DNA of 64,000 bases from Halomonas litopenaei (lineage in GTDB: Bacteria > Pseudomonadota > Gammaproteobacteria > Pseudomonadales > Halomonadaceae), in the NCBI RefSeq assembly GCF_003045775.1, contig NZ_PXNS01000013.1, forward strand, positions 124,001 to 188,000, in the 5' to 3' direction. Positions 15,473 through 24,458 of the stretch are shown piece by piece; position 1 is the first letter of the stretch, and every line of letters begins with the position of its first letter. The translations under genes were made by a program, and so were the position numbers. The notes under the pieces are model-generated. The model was not told where the DNA came from. It worked only from the letters and a program-made list of their open reading frames with translations, and did no database searches.

Positions 15473-16636
15473 ATGACCGATCACGCCTCGACATGGATCT
15501 GGCAGCATCCTGACTGGCCGAACTTCACCTGGCACGCGGCCAAGATTCAGCCGCGGGTCCAGGCATGCTGGAGGGATCTCGGCATCTTGCTGGGACGCTC
15601 GTGGGCTCTGACATCCGCGGATGACCAGGACGCTGAGGCAAGAGCCGCCCTGGATACGCTACTGCAGAGCATCGTTACCTCTTCGGCCATCGAGGGAGAG
15701 CGTCTGAACGTGGCCTCAGTTCGCTCTTCCTTGGCCCGACGCCTTGGTGTGGAGGAGCCGGAGGGGGCTACCTCACCACGTGCTGAAGGCCTGGCGGAGT
15801 TGATGCTGGATGCCACCTTCAAGCCTGACACGCCGCTGGACACCACCAGGCTGTTTCAGTGGCATCGGTGGTTGTTCCCTGATGCTGACGCGGGGCTTAC
15901 GACGTTAAGGCCCGGGCAGTGGCGCGGAGTGGAGCCCATGCAGGTGGTCTCGGGTCGCCTCGATCGACCCAAGGTGCATTTCGAAGCGCCGCCGCGAGAG
16001 GGGTTGGAACATGAGGTTGATCAGTTCCTCACTTGGTTCGCGTCCAGCCGTCATGACCCCGAGTTGGATCCCCTGGTTCGAGCGGGCCTGGCACACTTCT
16101 GGTTTGTAACACTGCATCCATTTGAAGACGGCAATGGTCGAATTGCCCGGGCTATCGCTGATCGCGCCTTGGCGCAGGCGGATCAGCAGAGTATCCGCCT
16201 GTATGCCATGTCGGCTGCCATCCTGGAGCGCCGCGCTGACTATTATCGGCGCCTGGAAGCGAACCAGTGTGGCACGCCTGACCTGACGGCCTGGCTTGTC
16301 TGGTTCCTGGAGACGCTGGATGCCACCTTGTTGGATGTCCTGGGGAAGGTCGATAGGACGTTGGCCAAGGCCCGTTTCTGGCAGCACTTCAGGGCAGCCG
16401 GCCTGTTGCCTGAGCAGGTGAAGGTGTTGAACCGCCTGCTGGATGGCGGTGAGAGAGGCTTCGAACACGGCATCAGTGCGTCGCAGTACCAGAAAGTCGC
16501 CAAGGTCAGTAAGGCAACTGCCACCCGTCATCTCGCTGGGCTGGTCGAGAAGGGTTGCTTGGTGAAGCTTCCAGGAGGTGGCCGCAGCACGCGCTATCAG
16601 GTACCGGAACGGTTTCATCAGGACAGCGGGGAGTAG
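15473..16636 (+). CDS. Fic-domain protein (probable AMP-transferase) with N-terminal inhibitory helix and C-terminal winged helix
   Basis: 387 residues. The catalytic Fic motif HPFEDGNGRIAR is complete (His215). An inhibitory helix motif TSSAIEGE (about 69-76) lies N-terminal to it, making this a class II, self-inhibited Fic enzyme. The stretch before it (WIWQHPDWPNF onward) fits the DUF4172 N-terminal domain. Residues from about 330 look like a winged helix-turn-helix (YQKVAKVSKATATRHLAGLVEKGCLV). Family members usually transfer AMP from ATP to a hydroxyl on a target protein; the target is unknown. ATG at 15473 has a TTGGAGG ribosome site 7-8 bases upstream. No separate antitoxin gene is adjacent, which fits a self-contained class II protein. 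The repeat array upstream hints at autoregulation. Confidence 0.88.
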   Translation: MTDHASTWIWQHPDWPNFTWHAAKIQPRVQACWRDLGILLGRSWALTSADDQDAEARAALDTLLQSIVTSSAIEGERLNVASVRSSLARRLGVEEPEGATSPRAEGLAELMLDATFKPDTPLDTTRLFQWHRWLFPDADAGLTTLRPGQWRGVEPMQVVSGRLDRPKVHFEAPPREGLEHEVDQFLTWFASSRHDPELDPLVRAGLAHFWFVTLHPFEDGNGRIARAIADRALAQADQQSIRLYAMSAAILERRADYYRRLEANQCGTPDLTAWLVWFLETLDATLLDVLGKVDRTLAKARFWQHFRAAGLLPEQVKVLNRLLDGGERGFEHGISASQYQKVAKVSKATATRHLAGLVEKGCLVKLPGGGRSTRYQVPERFHQDSGE

Positions 16637-16806
16637 GTGTCCGCCGTGATGACACGTGGAGAAGGAGTGCCGAGCCATACTGCTGAGCCCCGCGGTTGCG
16701 GGTAACGGTAGGACGGGGTGCCGCCCTCTCGACCTCGGTAAGGCTCGTTGTCGACAGCTAGCTTGGCCTTTCCCCAATAGCGATAGTAACTCGTTGAGAC
16801 CGCCAC
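16618..16806 (-). pseudogene. Possible relic of the start of a type I (I-E-like) cas3 gene
   Basis: From a GTG at 16806 the minus strand reads VAVSTSYYRYWGKAKLAVDN followed by EPY (to 16738), which closely resembles the first residues of Cas3 proteins (an aromatic-rich YYRYWGKA segment just before the LPYHCLDVAAV segment of the HD domain). After EPY the frame continues into unrelated sequence and stops at 16618, so the HD nuclease and helicase are missing. The adjacent bases around 16685-16715 contain a GC-rich hairpin with some likeness to a type I-E CRISPR repeat. No other cas gene is present. Confidence 0.4.
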
Positions 16807-17162
16807 ATTTTTTTCTTCGGCTCCGCTCAAGCGCACCACTGGTGACCCTGAGTTCAAGCACCAGCCGGTGTAAGCGTCACCTGGATGAAAGTTGCAGGAG
16901 TAAAGACGGTTCCCTCAAGCTAAATAAATTGCCTGAAGTGCGCATCATTGCCCGATCTGATATCGACCTTGGTTGAGTCATCAGGAGATGTCTTGCAAGA
17001 GATATCGGCGATGACGTACTGATCGGTGAGACGTTGTTTTTTCTGCCACCGCCACTTTCACGAAGTTGGCGGTTTTTTGTTGCTTTTTCCGTTAGTTACT
17101 TATTCAAGTGACTCACTATGTGGCGGATTGGTTGACTATTTGACCGTGTATGGGGCCTTGCC
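16637..17162. other. Intergenic region between fic and the IclR regulator
   Basis: Contains the cas3-like relic on the minus strand and a terminator-like hairpin at 17048-17079; otherwise no gene is supported. The plus-strand reading frame at 16656-16976 has atypical composition and no ribosome site and is not called. Confidence 0.5.
17048..17079 (+). terminator. Probable rho-independent terminator upstream of the IclR gene
   Basis: Left arm ACCGCCACTT and right arm AAGTTGGCGGT (one bulged base) with loop TCACG, followed by TTTTTT. It isolates the IclR gene from transcription coming from the fic side. Confidence 0.6.
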
Positions 17163-17189
17163 TTGAATGGGATGAATCAAGGAGGCGCC

Positions 17190-17975
17190 ATGGATGAACT
17201 GATTCCCCCAAAAGACCGCTCCGGCACCCAGACCCTGAGTCGAGGGCTCGAAGTGCTGCAGTGCGTCGGGCGTGGTATTTCCACGATCAAGGCGCTGTCC
17301 CAGGCGATGCAGCTTCCTCGCAGTACGGTGGCCCGTTCCCTGTCCTGCCTGGTCCGAGACGGCTACCTGCACAAGGTGCCCTACAAGGGCTACTACCTCG
17401 GGGCGAAGTTGATCGAGCTGGGCGAACGGGCGGCAGAGCAGCAGCCCCTGGTCGATATTGCCAGGCCGTACCTGGAGGCGCTGGCCGAACAGACGCGGGA
17501 TACCGTGCACTTCGGGGTGCTCGACGGTGGCGATGTGCTCTACCTGTGCAAGTTGCCGGGCAAGCGGACTCTTGAGATGCGCTCGCGCACCGGAGGGCGC
17601 ATGCCGGCGCTGGCCACTGCCCTGGGCAAGGCAATGCTGGCATCGAAGGATCCCTCCAGCTGGCCCGCCTACTATGCCGCCGTGCAGCGGGTAGCCAGGC
17701 CTCGCGAGGATGCTCCTGCACTCAAGTCATTCGCGGAGGTCCGTCACGATCTGAAGGAAGCCGACGTGCGCGGCTGGAGCTTCGACTGGGAAGAAAACGA
17801 GTACGGCATCCGCTGTGTCTCGGCACCGGTCAAGAATCATGTCGATAACGCCGTGGCCGCCGTCAGTGTCACCAGTGTCATCAGCTTTATGCCGAGAGAC
17901 CGCATGGCAGCCTTGGGCCCCCAGGTCAAACGCACCGCCGACACCATCTCGCGGGCCCTTCGTGGTGAAAGTTAG
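17190..17975 (+). CDS. IclR-family transcriptional regulator
   Basis: 261-residue regulator. An N-terminal winged helix-turn-helix (about residues 15-75; TIKALSQAMQLPRSTVARSLSCLVRDGYL) is followed by the IclR effector domain (about 85-255) with LGKAMLA and a typical late WEENEYGIRCVSAPV segment. ATG at 17190 is chosen because it follows AAGGAGG with a 5-base gap; a TTG start further up is less likely. It lies directly upstream of, and in the same direction as, a dehydrogenase and TRAP transporter operon, which it probably controls, with a 2-hydroxyacid or keto acid as effector (inferred). An 8-base inverted repeat between the two units could be its site. Confidence 0.9.
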   Translation: MDELIPPKDRSGTQTLSRGLEVLQCVGRGISTIKALSQAMQLPRSTVARSLSCLVRDGYLHKVPYKGYYLGAKLIELGERAAEQQPLVDIARPYLEALAEQTRDTVHFGVLDGGDVLYLCKLPGKRTLEMRSRTGGRMPALATALGKAMLASKDPSSWPAYYAAVQRVARPREDAPALKSFAEVRHDLKEADVRGWSFDWEENEYGIRCVSAPVKNHVDNAVAAVSVTSVISFMPRDRMAALGPQVKRTADTISRALRGES

Positions 17976-18130
17976 CAAGCAGCATCGCGTCCATGCGCGG
18001 TCGCGCGTGGCGCTCTGTACCTGGCAGCCACCGCCCACACTGGAGCGTGAGATGGACGTATTGGTCGATACCGGCCCCTGCAGCGCCGGGGATGACATGA
18101 ATGGACCACCGATGATGCTGGCATCAGCTG

Positions 18131-18149
18131 TCTCTGACGATGTCAGAGA
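18131..18149. promoter_or_regulatory. Candidate operator for the dehydrogenase-TRAP operon
   Basis: Perfect inverted repeat TCTCTGAC-GAT-GTCAGAGA lying 55 bases upstream of the dehydrogenase start. Size and symmetry fit an IclR-type binding site; the neighbouring IclR gene is the obvious candidate. Confidence 0.4.
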
Positions 18150-18203
18150 GGCCGTTCCGCCTGCGGACAGTGGTTGCCTGGGATCTTGAAAAGGACACCT
18201 GCC

Positions 18204-19163
18204 ATGAACATTGTCTTCTCCGATCTGGATCACGCCGATCATGACATCGAGCAGGACATCCTGGCTTCCGCCGGATTCGACGCACCGATGCTGGCCTGTC
18301 GCAGCGAGCAGGATCTGGTCGATCAGCTTACTGACGTGGACATCGCGCTCAACCAGTACGCCCCCTTCACCCGTCGGGTGCTCGAGGCACTGCCACGACT
18401 CAAGCTGATCGTGCGCTACGGTGTCGGCGTCAATAACGTGGACCTCGAGGCGGCTACCGACGCCGGGGTGCAGGTATGCAACGTACCTGACTACGGCATG
18501 AACGAGGTCTCCGACCATGCCCTGGCGCTGACGCTGGCGCTCACGCGCAAGCTGGTGCCGATGAACCTTGCCTGTCACCAGGGTCGCTGGGACTACGTCG
18601 AGGCCATTCCATTGCGGCGGCAGTCGACTCAGACGGTGGGTCTGATCGGCCTGGGGCGGATTGGTCGACTGTACGCTCGGAAAGTCAACGCCCTCGGTTT
18701 CCGCGTCATCGGCTACGACGCCTTCTACCGCCCCAGTGCCGAGGATGGCACCGACTATATCGAAGCCGTCGAACTTGATTCGCTCTACGGCCGGGCCGAC
18801 GTGGTGGCGGTGTTCTGCCCGCTGACGGAGGATACCCGTCACCTGATCGACGCAGGGGCACTGGCCGCGATGAAGCCCGGGGGCTTTCTGGTCAACACCT
18901 CACGAGGCGGGATCATCGACGAGGTGGCACTGGCCGAGGCGCTCGCCTCCGGTCACGTCGCCGGGGCAGGACTCGACACCACCGAACGGGAGCCGCTGGA
19001 ACCCGATAGCCCGTTGTGGGCCCAGCCACGCTGTCTGATCACACCGCACATGGCCTGGTATTCCGAGGACGCGGCTGCCGAGCTCAAGCGCAAGGTGGCC
19101 GAGGAGGCGGTGCGTTTTGCCAGAGGGGAGGCGGTGTACTGGGCCGTCAATCGGCTCGCGTGA
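18204..19163 (+). CDS. C-terminal-binding-protein-like D-2-hydroxyacid dehydrogenase (NAD(P)-dependent)
   Basis: 319 residues, normal for the family. The nucleotide-binding loop is VGLIGLGRIGRLYARKV; the catalytic triad is visible as Arg in YGVGVNNVD (substrate/catalytic Arg region), Glu in TTEREPLEPD and His in LITPHMAWYS. These enzymes interconvert 2-oxo acids and D-2-hydroxy acids. ATG at 18204 follows AAAGGAC. Position between the IclR regulator and a TRAP transporter suggests it oxidises or reduces the imported carboxylate; the exact substrate is unknown. Confidence 0.9.
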   Translation: MNIVFSDLDHADHDIEQDILASAGFDAPMLACRSEQDLVDQLTDVDIALNQYAPFTRRVLEALPRLKLIVRYGVGVNNVDLEAATDAGVQVCNVPDYGMNEVSDHALALTLALTRKLVPMNLACHQGRWDYVEAIPLRRQSTQTVGLIGLGRIGRLYARKVNALGFRVIGYDAFYRPSAEDGTDYIEAVELDSLYGRADVVAVFCPLTEDTRHLIDAGALAAMKPGGFLVNTSRGGIIDEVALAEALASGHVAGAGLDTTEREPLEPDSPLWAQPRCLITPHMAWYSEDAAAELKRKVAEEAVRFARGEAVYWAVNRLA

Positions 19164-19258
19164 CGAACCCTCGAGAAGCGGATGCAGGATCGCTGTGACG
19201 ACGGGCGCCTTGGTGCCCGTGCTCTTCAATGCCAACAACGCCAACAAAGGAAGACCTC

Positions 19259-20242
19259 ATGTTAAGACTCTCCAGAATGAAGCTGTCCCTGATCGCCGCG
19301 GCACTGGCGATGACCCCGGCGCTGTCCCAGGCCGAAACGCTGCGCATGTCCAGCGTGACCTCGACCTCGGCCAAGGACGCCAGTGTCGAGTTCAAGCGCC
19401 TGGTCGAAGAGCGGACCGACGGCGAGCTCGAGATCACGCTGTTCCCGGATAACCAGCTAGGCGATGACAGGGTGGTGGTGGAAAGCACCATCTTCGGTGA
19501 TATCGACATCGGTATCTCCTCGACCAGTCCGATGGCCACGCTGTTTGCGGACCTGTACGTGTTCGATGCTCCCTTCCTGTTCCTGTCGACGGAGGCCACC
19601 TACAGTGCCCTGGACGGTGAGGTCGGCGACAAGCTCCTCGAGTCGCTGGAAAGCAAGGGCCTCAAGGGGCTGGCGTTCTGGGAGAACGGTTTTCGCAACT
19701 TCACCGACAGCGGCAAGGTGGTGGCCGAGCCGGCAGATCTGGACGGCATGAAGGTGCGGACCATGGAGAATGAAGTCCATCTGGCGGCCTGGCGCGCCTA
19801 CGGTGCGAATCCGACACCGATGGCCTTCACCGAGCTGTTTACCGCGCTGCAGCAGGGGACCGTGGACGCCCAGGAAAACCCGTTGGGCATCATCGACGGC
19901 AATCGCTTCCAGGAAGTGCAGGACCATGTGTCGCTGACCCAGCACGTCTATACGCCTTACCTGGTGTTCATGAACCTCGACAGATACAACGCCCTCGACG
20001 ACTCCCTGCGTGAGGCGCTCGACGCCACCATCGATGAGATGACGACCTACCAGCGCGAGCGCTCCCAGCAGCTGGAAGGCGAGATCCTCGACAAGTTTGC
20101 CGATCAGGGGGTGACGGTGACCGAGATTACCCCGGAGCAGAAGGAACTGTGGCGTGATGCCGCCGTCGAGGCCGACATCTACTCGCTGGTCAAATCGAAG
20201 ATGGAGCATCCCGAGTACCTCGACGAGCTGTTGAAGCCATGA
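19259..20242 (+). CDS. TRAP transporter substrate-binding protein (DctP family)
   Basis: 327-residue periplasmic protein with a signal peptide (LSLIAAALAMTPALSQA, cleavage near residue 25). The DctP core includes the ligand-anchoring Arg in DGMKVRTMENE and the following NPTPMAFTELFTALQQGTVDAQENP motif, both typical. ATG at 19259 follows AAAGGAAG. It captures a small carboxylate and delivers it to the DctQ/DctM permease encoded next. Confidence 0.92.
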   Translation: MLRLSRMKLSLIAAALAMTPALSQAETLRMSSVTSTSAKDASVEFKRLVEERTDGELEITLFPDNQLGDDRVVVESTIFGDIDIGISSTSPMATLFADLYVFDAPFLFLSTEATYSALDGEVGDKLLESLESKGLKGLAFWENGFRNFTDSGKVVAEPADLDGMKVRTMENEVHLAAWRAYGANPTPMAFTELFTALQQGTVDAQENPLGIIDGNRFQEVQDHVSLTQHVYTPYLVFMNLDRYNALDDSLREALDATIDEMTTYQRERSQQLEGEILDKFADQGVTVTEITPEQKELWRDAAVEADIYSLVKSKMEHPEYLDELLKP

Positions 20243-20334
20243 CCCGATGAGGCCAGAAGGCGCCCGCCGCACGCGGGCGCTTCGCTGTAGCCTTGCCGAC
20301 TTCTGTCATCACCCCGCTGCCAGGGAGAGAGCGG

Positions 20335-20829
20335 ATGAAACTTGTGAGATGGCTCGATGAGTACGCGGAGATCTCGATCTGCGTGGCGCTGATGTCCGCG
20401 ATGACGCTATTGCTCGCGGTGCAGGTGTTCATGCGATACATCATGGGCGCGTCGCTGTCCTGGTCCGAAGAGCTCGCGCGCTACTTCTTTATCTGGTTGA
20501 TTTATCTTGGGATCAGCTACGGCGCCCGGGAAATGCGGCATATCAAGATCGACGCGGCACTCAAGCTGTTCCCGCGCTCGGCGCGTCACTGGGTGGTCAT
20601 CCTGGGGGACCTGCTGTTTCTGGCCTTCGCGCTTTATGTGGTCTGGACCAGCTGGGCGGTCATAGAGCGCCAGCTGATGCTCGGCCAGGCCTCCCCGGCT
20701 ATCGGTGTTCCCATGTGGGTGGTCTACGCGGCGCCTTTCGTCGGCTTTGCGCTGACCACCCTGCGCCAGGTGCAGAGCATTCGCTGGCGGCTTGCGCATC
20801 CCGACGCCGTACACGACAAGGAGGTGTGA
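20335..20829 (+). CDS. TRAP transporter small permease subunit (DctQ family)
   Basis: 164-residue membrane protein with four predicted helices and the DctQ signature SWSEELARYFFIWLIYLGISYG. ATG at 20335 follows AGGGAGAG. Ends one base before the dctM start, so the two permease subunits are translated together. Confidence 0.92.
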   Translation: MKLVRWLDEYAEISICVALMSAMTLLLAVQVFMRYIMGASLSWSEELARYFFIWLIYLGISYGAREMRHIKIDAALKLFPRSARHWVVILGDLLFLAFALYVVWTSWAVIERQLMLGQASPAIGVPMWVVYAAPFVGFALTTLRQVQSIRWRLAHPDAVHDKEV

Positions 20830-20830
20830 G

Positions 20831-22111
20831 ATGACCGCGACGGTATTGTTCTTGAGCCTGGTCGTGTTGTTGATCCTGAACGTCCCTGTGGGCATCGCCA
20901 TCGGTCTGTCCTGTGTGGTGACCATCCTGTCCTTCGGCACCCTGTCAGAGCTCTATGTGGCCCAGACTCTGGTGTCGGCCACCGACAGCTTTCCGATCAT
21001 GGCCATACCGCTATTTATTCTGGCCGGCGACCTGATGGGGGCCGGCGGCGTGTCGCGGCGGATTCTCGGGGTGGCCTCCGCCTTCTTTGGTCGCTTCACC
21101 GGGGGTCTTGCCATCGTCACCGTGGTGGTGTGCATGTTCTTTGCCGCGGTATCGGGCTCGGGCCCGGCCACGGTCGCAGCGGTGGGGTCCATGGTGGTGC
21201 CGACCATGCTCGAGGCCGGCTATTCGAAGTCCTTCGTGCTGGCGCTGGTGGCGGCGGCCGGGAGTATCGGCGTGATCATTCCGCCTTCGATCCCGATGGT
21301 GCTGTACGGGGTCTCCACCGGCACCTCTATCTCCAACATGTTCCTCGGCGGTGTCCTGCCGGGGCTGTTGATTGGTCTGGTGCTGATCACCTACGCCTAC
21401 TTCTATTCCCGCAAGATGGGCTGGAAGGGCGATGATACCCCCTTCGATGGGCGCAAGACCCTGTGCCTGGTATGGGAGGCCAAGTGGGCGCTGCTCAATC
21501 CGGTAATCATCCTGGGGGGCATCTATGCGGGCATCTTCACTCCCACCGAGGCGGCGGCAGTGGCGGCGGTGTACGCCTTTGTCTGTGGGGTGTTCATCCA
21601 TCGCGAGCTGTCGCCCCGGGATATCTTCAAGACCATCGCAGGGTCCTGCGCCACCACCGGCACGGTGATGGTGATCCTGGGCTGCGCCTCGACTTTCGCC
21701 CGCATCCTGACCATCGAGCAGATCCCGGTGGCGATCGCCGACTTCATGCTGCAGTTCTCGTCGAGCCCTGCGGTGTTGCTGCTGGTCATCCTGGTAATGC
21801 TGCTGCTGGTGGGCTGCGTCATGGATACCACACCGGCGATTCTGGTGCTGTCACCGATTCTCTATCCGGTGGCGACCTCCATGGGTATCGATCCAGTGCA
21901 CTTCGGCATCGTCATGGTGGTCAGCCTGGCCATCGGCTTCATCACGCCGCCGCTGGGGATCAACCTGTTCGTGGCCTCGCGCATCGGCAATGCCTCGCTT
22001 GGCACCGTGATCAAGGGCATCGTGCCCTTCGTGATCGTGATGATCCTGACCTTGCTGGTGATCGCCTACGTACCGCAGCTGTCGCTGGTATTGCTGTCGG
22101 TGTTCAATTGA
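20831..22111 (+). CDS. TRAP transporter large permease subunit (DctM family)
   Basis: 426-residue polytopic membrane protein of about 12 helices, with the DctM motifs ARYL-like ATDSFPIMAIPLFILAGDLM and SGSGPATVAAVGSMV, and the late GFITPPLGINLFVASRI. It forms the sodium-coupled channel with DctQ. ATG at 20831 follows AAGGAGGTG. The operon IclR-dehydrogenase-DctPQM is a self-contained uptake and first-step catabolic unit for an unidentified hydroxy or keto acid. Confidence 0.94.
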   Translation: MTATVLFLSLVVLLILNVPVGIAIGLSCVVTILSFGTLSELYVAQTLVSATDSFPIMAIPLFILAGDLMGAGGVSRRILGVASAFFGRFTGGLAIVTVVVCMFFAAVSGSGPATVAAVGSMVVPTMLEAGYSKSFVLALVAAAGSIGVIIPPSIPMVLYGVSTGTSISNMFLGGVLPGLLIGLVLITYAYFYSRKMGWKGDDTPFDGRKTLCLVWEAKWALLNPVIILGGIYAGIFTPTEAAAVAAVYAFVCGVFIHRELSPRDIFKTIAGSCATTGTVMVILGCASTFARILTIEQIPVAIADFMLQFSSSPAVLLLVILVMLLLVGCVMDTTPAILVLSPILYPVATSMGIDPVHFGIVMVVSLAIGFITPPLGINLFVASRIGNASLGTVIKGIVPFVIVMILTLLVIAYVPQLSLVLLSVFN

Positions 22112-22337
22112 GCGTGGCATCGTAAGTCGCACACGCTGTCCATCAACGCCTTTATCGCCCCCGTCTTCCGCTGCCGGCCAGGCCTCGGGAGACAGGGGCG
22201 ATGCGCATGCCAAGGGGCAGCGGATGGCTGGCATATCGGGCGCTCCGGCCCTTGCCCAAGGTCTAGCGGTTGCCGCTGAGTTCGCCGTCTATGCTTCTCC
22301 TGTCGGTTCAGTGACCGCCAATGACAAGGAGATGCTC
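22112..22337. other. Intergenic region between dctM and the hydrolase
   Basis: About 226 bases with no supported gene. A GC-rich patch near 22235-22265 could fold but lacks a T tract. Confidence 0.4.
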
Positions 22338-23393
22338 ATGCTCGCCTCGTGCAGAACCGCCCTCGTTTTCACTACGTTCGCCACTATGCTTGCCCCGATG
22401 TCGCTTCTGGCTCAAACCGTCATGCAGGAGCACCGCATCAAGAGCTCTGTGGACGATGCCATCGAGCTCTATGTCAGGGAGCGTCTGCCTGATGGAGTGT
22501 CGCCCGCCGACATGTCCGAGGCGGTGCTGTTTGTTCACGGTGCCACCTATCCCGGCATTTCCTTCGACACCGACCTGGCAGACGGCAAGAGCTGGATGGA
22601 TCACACCGCGGAGGCAGGCTTTGCCACCTACTACCTTGATCAGCGGGGGTATGGCAATTCGACTCGGCCGGAGGTGATGGCGCAGCCCTCTGAAGACAAC
22701 GCACCTTTCGCGCGGGCAGAGACGGTCATCGACGATATGGAGGGTGTCATCGATTTCATTCGCGAGCGCACTGGAGTCGACAGGGTCAATCTGGTGGGCT
22801 GGTCCTGGGGTACCGTCACCAGTGGCATGTACACGGCGCGTAACGATGAAAAGGTGGATCGCCTGGTGCTGTTCGCGCCGGTCTATAGCCATCGTAACCA
22901 GAACTGGACCAGCAGCCTGGCCGATGCGAATGATCCTGGCAAGTTGGCCGACGTGGGCGCCTACCGGACAGTGAATCGAGAGCAGGCAGACCAGCGTTGG
23001 GCCAACCAGATCCCGCCCGAGGCACTTGAACAGTGGCGTGATCGGGCGGTTTTCGACCGCTGGTTCGACGAGATGCTGGCTATGGAGCCCGCCGAGGATT
23101 CCGACGTCGTCAAGGCGCCTAACGGCGTTCTGGTTGATCTGTGGGAGATCTTCAATGCGCGACCGATCTATGAGGCTTCGCGCATCAGCGTACCGACGCT
23201 GGTTATTCGCGGCGATGACGACCCTACGGCGACCGACGCTGATGCCAGAGGGCTTTTCGCAGAGCTGGCAGCTGAGGAAAAGCGCTATGTGGTGATTGGA
23301 GAGGGATCGCACTTTCTTAATCTGGAAAAGCATGCCCCTCAGCTATTTGCCGAGACTTTACTGTTTCTCGACGGTGGTGAAGGGCAGCCTTGA
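22338..23393 (+). CDS. Exported alpha/beta-fold hydrolase
   Basis: 351-residue alpha/beta hydrolase with an N-terminal signal peptide (ALVFTTFATMLAPMSLLAQ, cleavage near 25). The nucleophile elbow is NLVGWSWGTVT (Ser in GWSWG), the acid is in VIRGDDDPTA, and the catalytic His in GEGSHFLNLEK. ATG at 22338 is preferred to the in-frame ATG at 22332 because the AAGGAG site ends at 22331. Probably a periplasmic esterase, lipase or peptidase-like enzyme; substrate unknown. It stands alone, 227 bases after the TRAP operon and convergent with the next gene. Confidence 0.85.
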   Translation: MLASCRTALVFTTFATMLAPMSLLAQTVMQEHRIKSSVDDAIELYVRERLPDGVSPADMSEAVLFVHGATYPGISFDTDLADGKSWMDHTAEAGFATYYLDQRGYGNSTRPEVMAQPSEDNAPFARAETVIDDMEGVIDFIRERTGVDRVNLVGWSWGTVTSGMYTARNDEKVDRLVLFAPVYSHRNQNWTSSLADANDPGKLADVGAYRTVNREQADQRWANQIPPEALEQWRDRAVFDRWFDEMLAMEPAEDSDVVKAPNGVLVDLWEIFNARPIYEASRISVPTLVIRGDDDPTATDADARGLFAELAAEEKRYVVIGEGSHFLNLEKHAPQLFAETLLFLDGGEGQP

Positions 23394-23421
23394 CGACGGC
23401 GTGGCCTGGACGGGCGACGGA

Positions 23422-24048
23422 TTAGCGGTCCAGATAGTTGCGATAGATGCGCGCCATGCGCTTGCGGTCGCGGTAGCCCCTGAGTTGTTGCGTTTCCAGG
23501 TGGTGGGGGCGCGCCTGTCCGTTGTCGTCGAACACAAAGGAGCGGCTGGCCCCCATGATGCCGGGGGCGGAGCTGTAGATGTACAGCACCAGCAACTCGA
23601 GCACGTAGTCGCTGTCTTCACCCTCACACAGGGTGTTGTCTTCGTCCTCGATGTCGGCGGCGCGTGCCCGGCGCACCAGACTATCGATTTCGCCGGCATC
23701 CAGGTGGGCGTTGGATGGCAGTGGACCCTGCAGCGTCCCCCTGGCGATGGAGGTGGGGGTATCTCCGTTTTCGTCGGTTTCCACCTCCGACACGGTGCAG
23801 CGGCGTATTCCGCACTTCTCGTGCAGCCACACCTGGACGGTCTCGATATGGATGCCCTCGGCGCTCATGTTGCTGATCAGGCAGCGGCCCTGGGTGGACA
23901 AGCCCATCACCTGATTGATGACCACCTTGGGGCGCCGCTGGCGACGGAAGCCGGCGTAGAGCAACTGAGCGTAGAAGATCCAGACCGCCAAAGTGCCGAG
24001 GCTGGTCATGAATTGCAGAAAGGTACCGTGGCTGGAGATCCATTCCAT
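23422..24048 (-). CDS. Hypothetical single-pass membrane protein
   Basis: 208 residues with one N-terminal hydrophobic helix (about 10-32, FLQFMTSLGTLAVWIFYAQLLYAG) followed by basic residues (FRRQRRPK) and a soluble domain with several Cys (CLIS, HEKCGIRRC) and acidic stretches. I do not recognise the family. Codon use and GC content match neighbours, and the start at 24048 follows AAGGA. The positive-inside rule suggests the large domain is cytoplasmic. Function unknown. Confidence 0.7.
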   Translation of the reverse strand: MEWISSHGTFLQFMTSLGTLAVWIFYAQLLYAGFRRQRRPKVVINQVMGLSTQGRCLISNMSAEGIHIETVQVWLHEKCGIRRCTVSEVETDENGDTPTSIARGTLQGPLPSNAHLDAGEIDSLVRRARAADIEDEDNTLCEGEDSDYVLELLVLYIYSSAPGIMGASRSFVFDDNGQARPHHLETQQLRGYRDRKRMARIYRNYLDR

Positions 24049-24252
24049 GGGAGAGGTCCTTGTCGGTTAGGGGAGGGCGAGATCGAATCCATGATCTCCA
24101 CGTATGACGCTGCCTTTATTGTGCAGCGTCGAGCATCTAGAAAGAGTGGGTCAGCGGTGACGGACTTGCAAGACGTGGGGAGGTGAAGGGGTGCGTGCAA
24201 CGAAAAACGGCCACCGCTCTGATGAGCTAAGTGGCCGTCTTTACTAAATTCT

Positions 24253-24329
24253 TGGTCGGAGTAGCAGGATTCGAACCTACGACCTCTGCCTCCCGAAGGC
24301 AGCGCTCTACCAAGCTGAGCTATACTCCG
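24253..24329 (-). tRNA. tRNA-Pro (anticodon CGG)
   Basis: 77 bases on the minus strand, beginning CGGAGTATAGC and ending with an encoded CCA. The acceptor stem CGGAGTA/TACTCCG pairs, the T loop GTTCGAATC is present, and the anticodon loop TTCGGGA gives CGG, reading CCG proline codons. Confidence 0.97.
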
Positions 24330-24360
24330 ATGTTTGAGGTGTGTCCCTCAACGGATGCGT

Positions 24361-24388
24361 AGTATACGGATCCTTGTGGATGATGCAA
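24361..24388 (-). promoter_or_regulatory. Sigma-70 promoter of tRNA-Pro
   Basis: On the minus strand TTGCAT (24383-24388) and TATACT (24361-24366) are separated by 16 bases, placing the start about 25 bases before the tRNA. Confidence 0.6.
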
Positions 24389-24458
24389 CCCTCGCGAGCC
24401 CGAGTCAGCCACTTTTTTCCAGCTTCCCCGTCACTTGAGGGCACTTGCCCGGTGATTT

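Noticed and set aside
16685..16715. CRISPR repeat-like hairpin
   Set aside because: Only a single degenerate unit, with no second repeat or spacer spacing, so not called as an array; mentioned only with the cas3-like relic.
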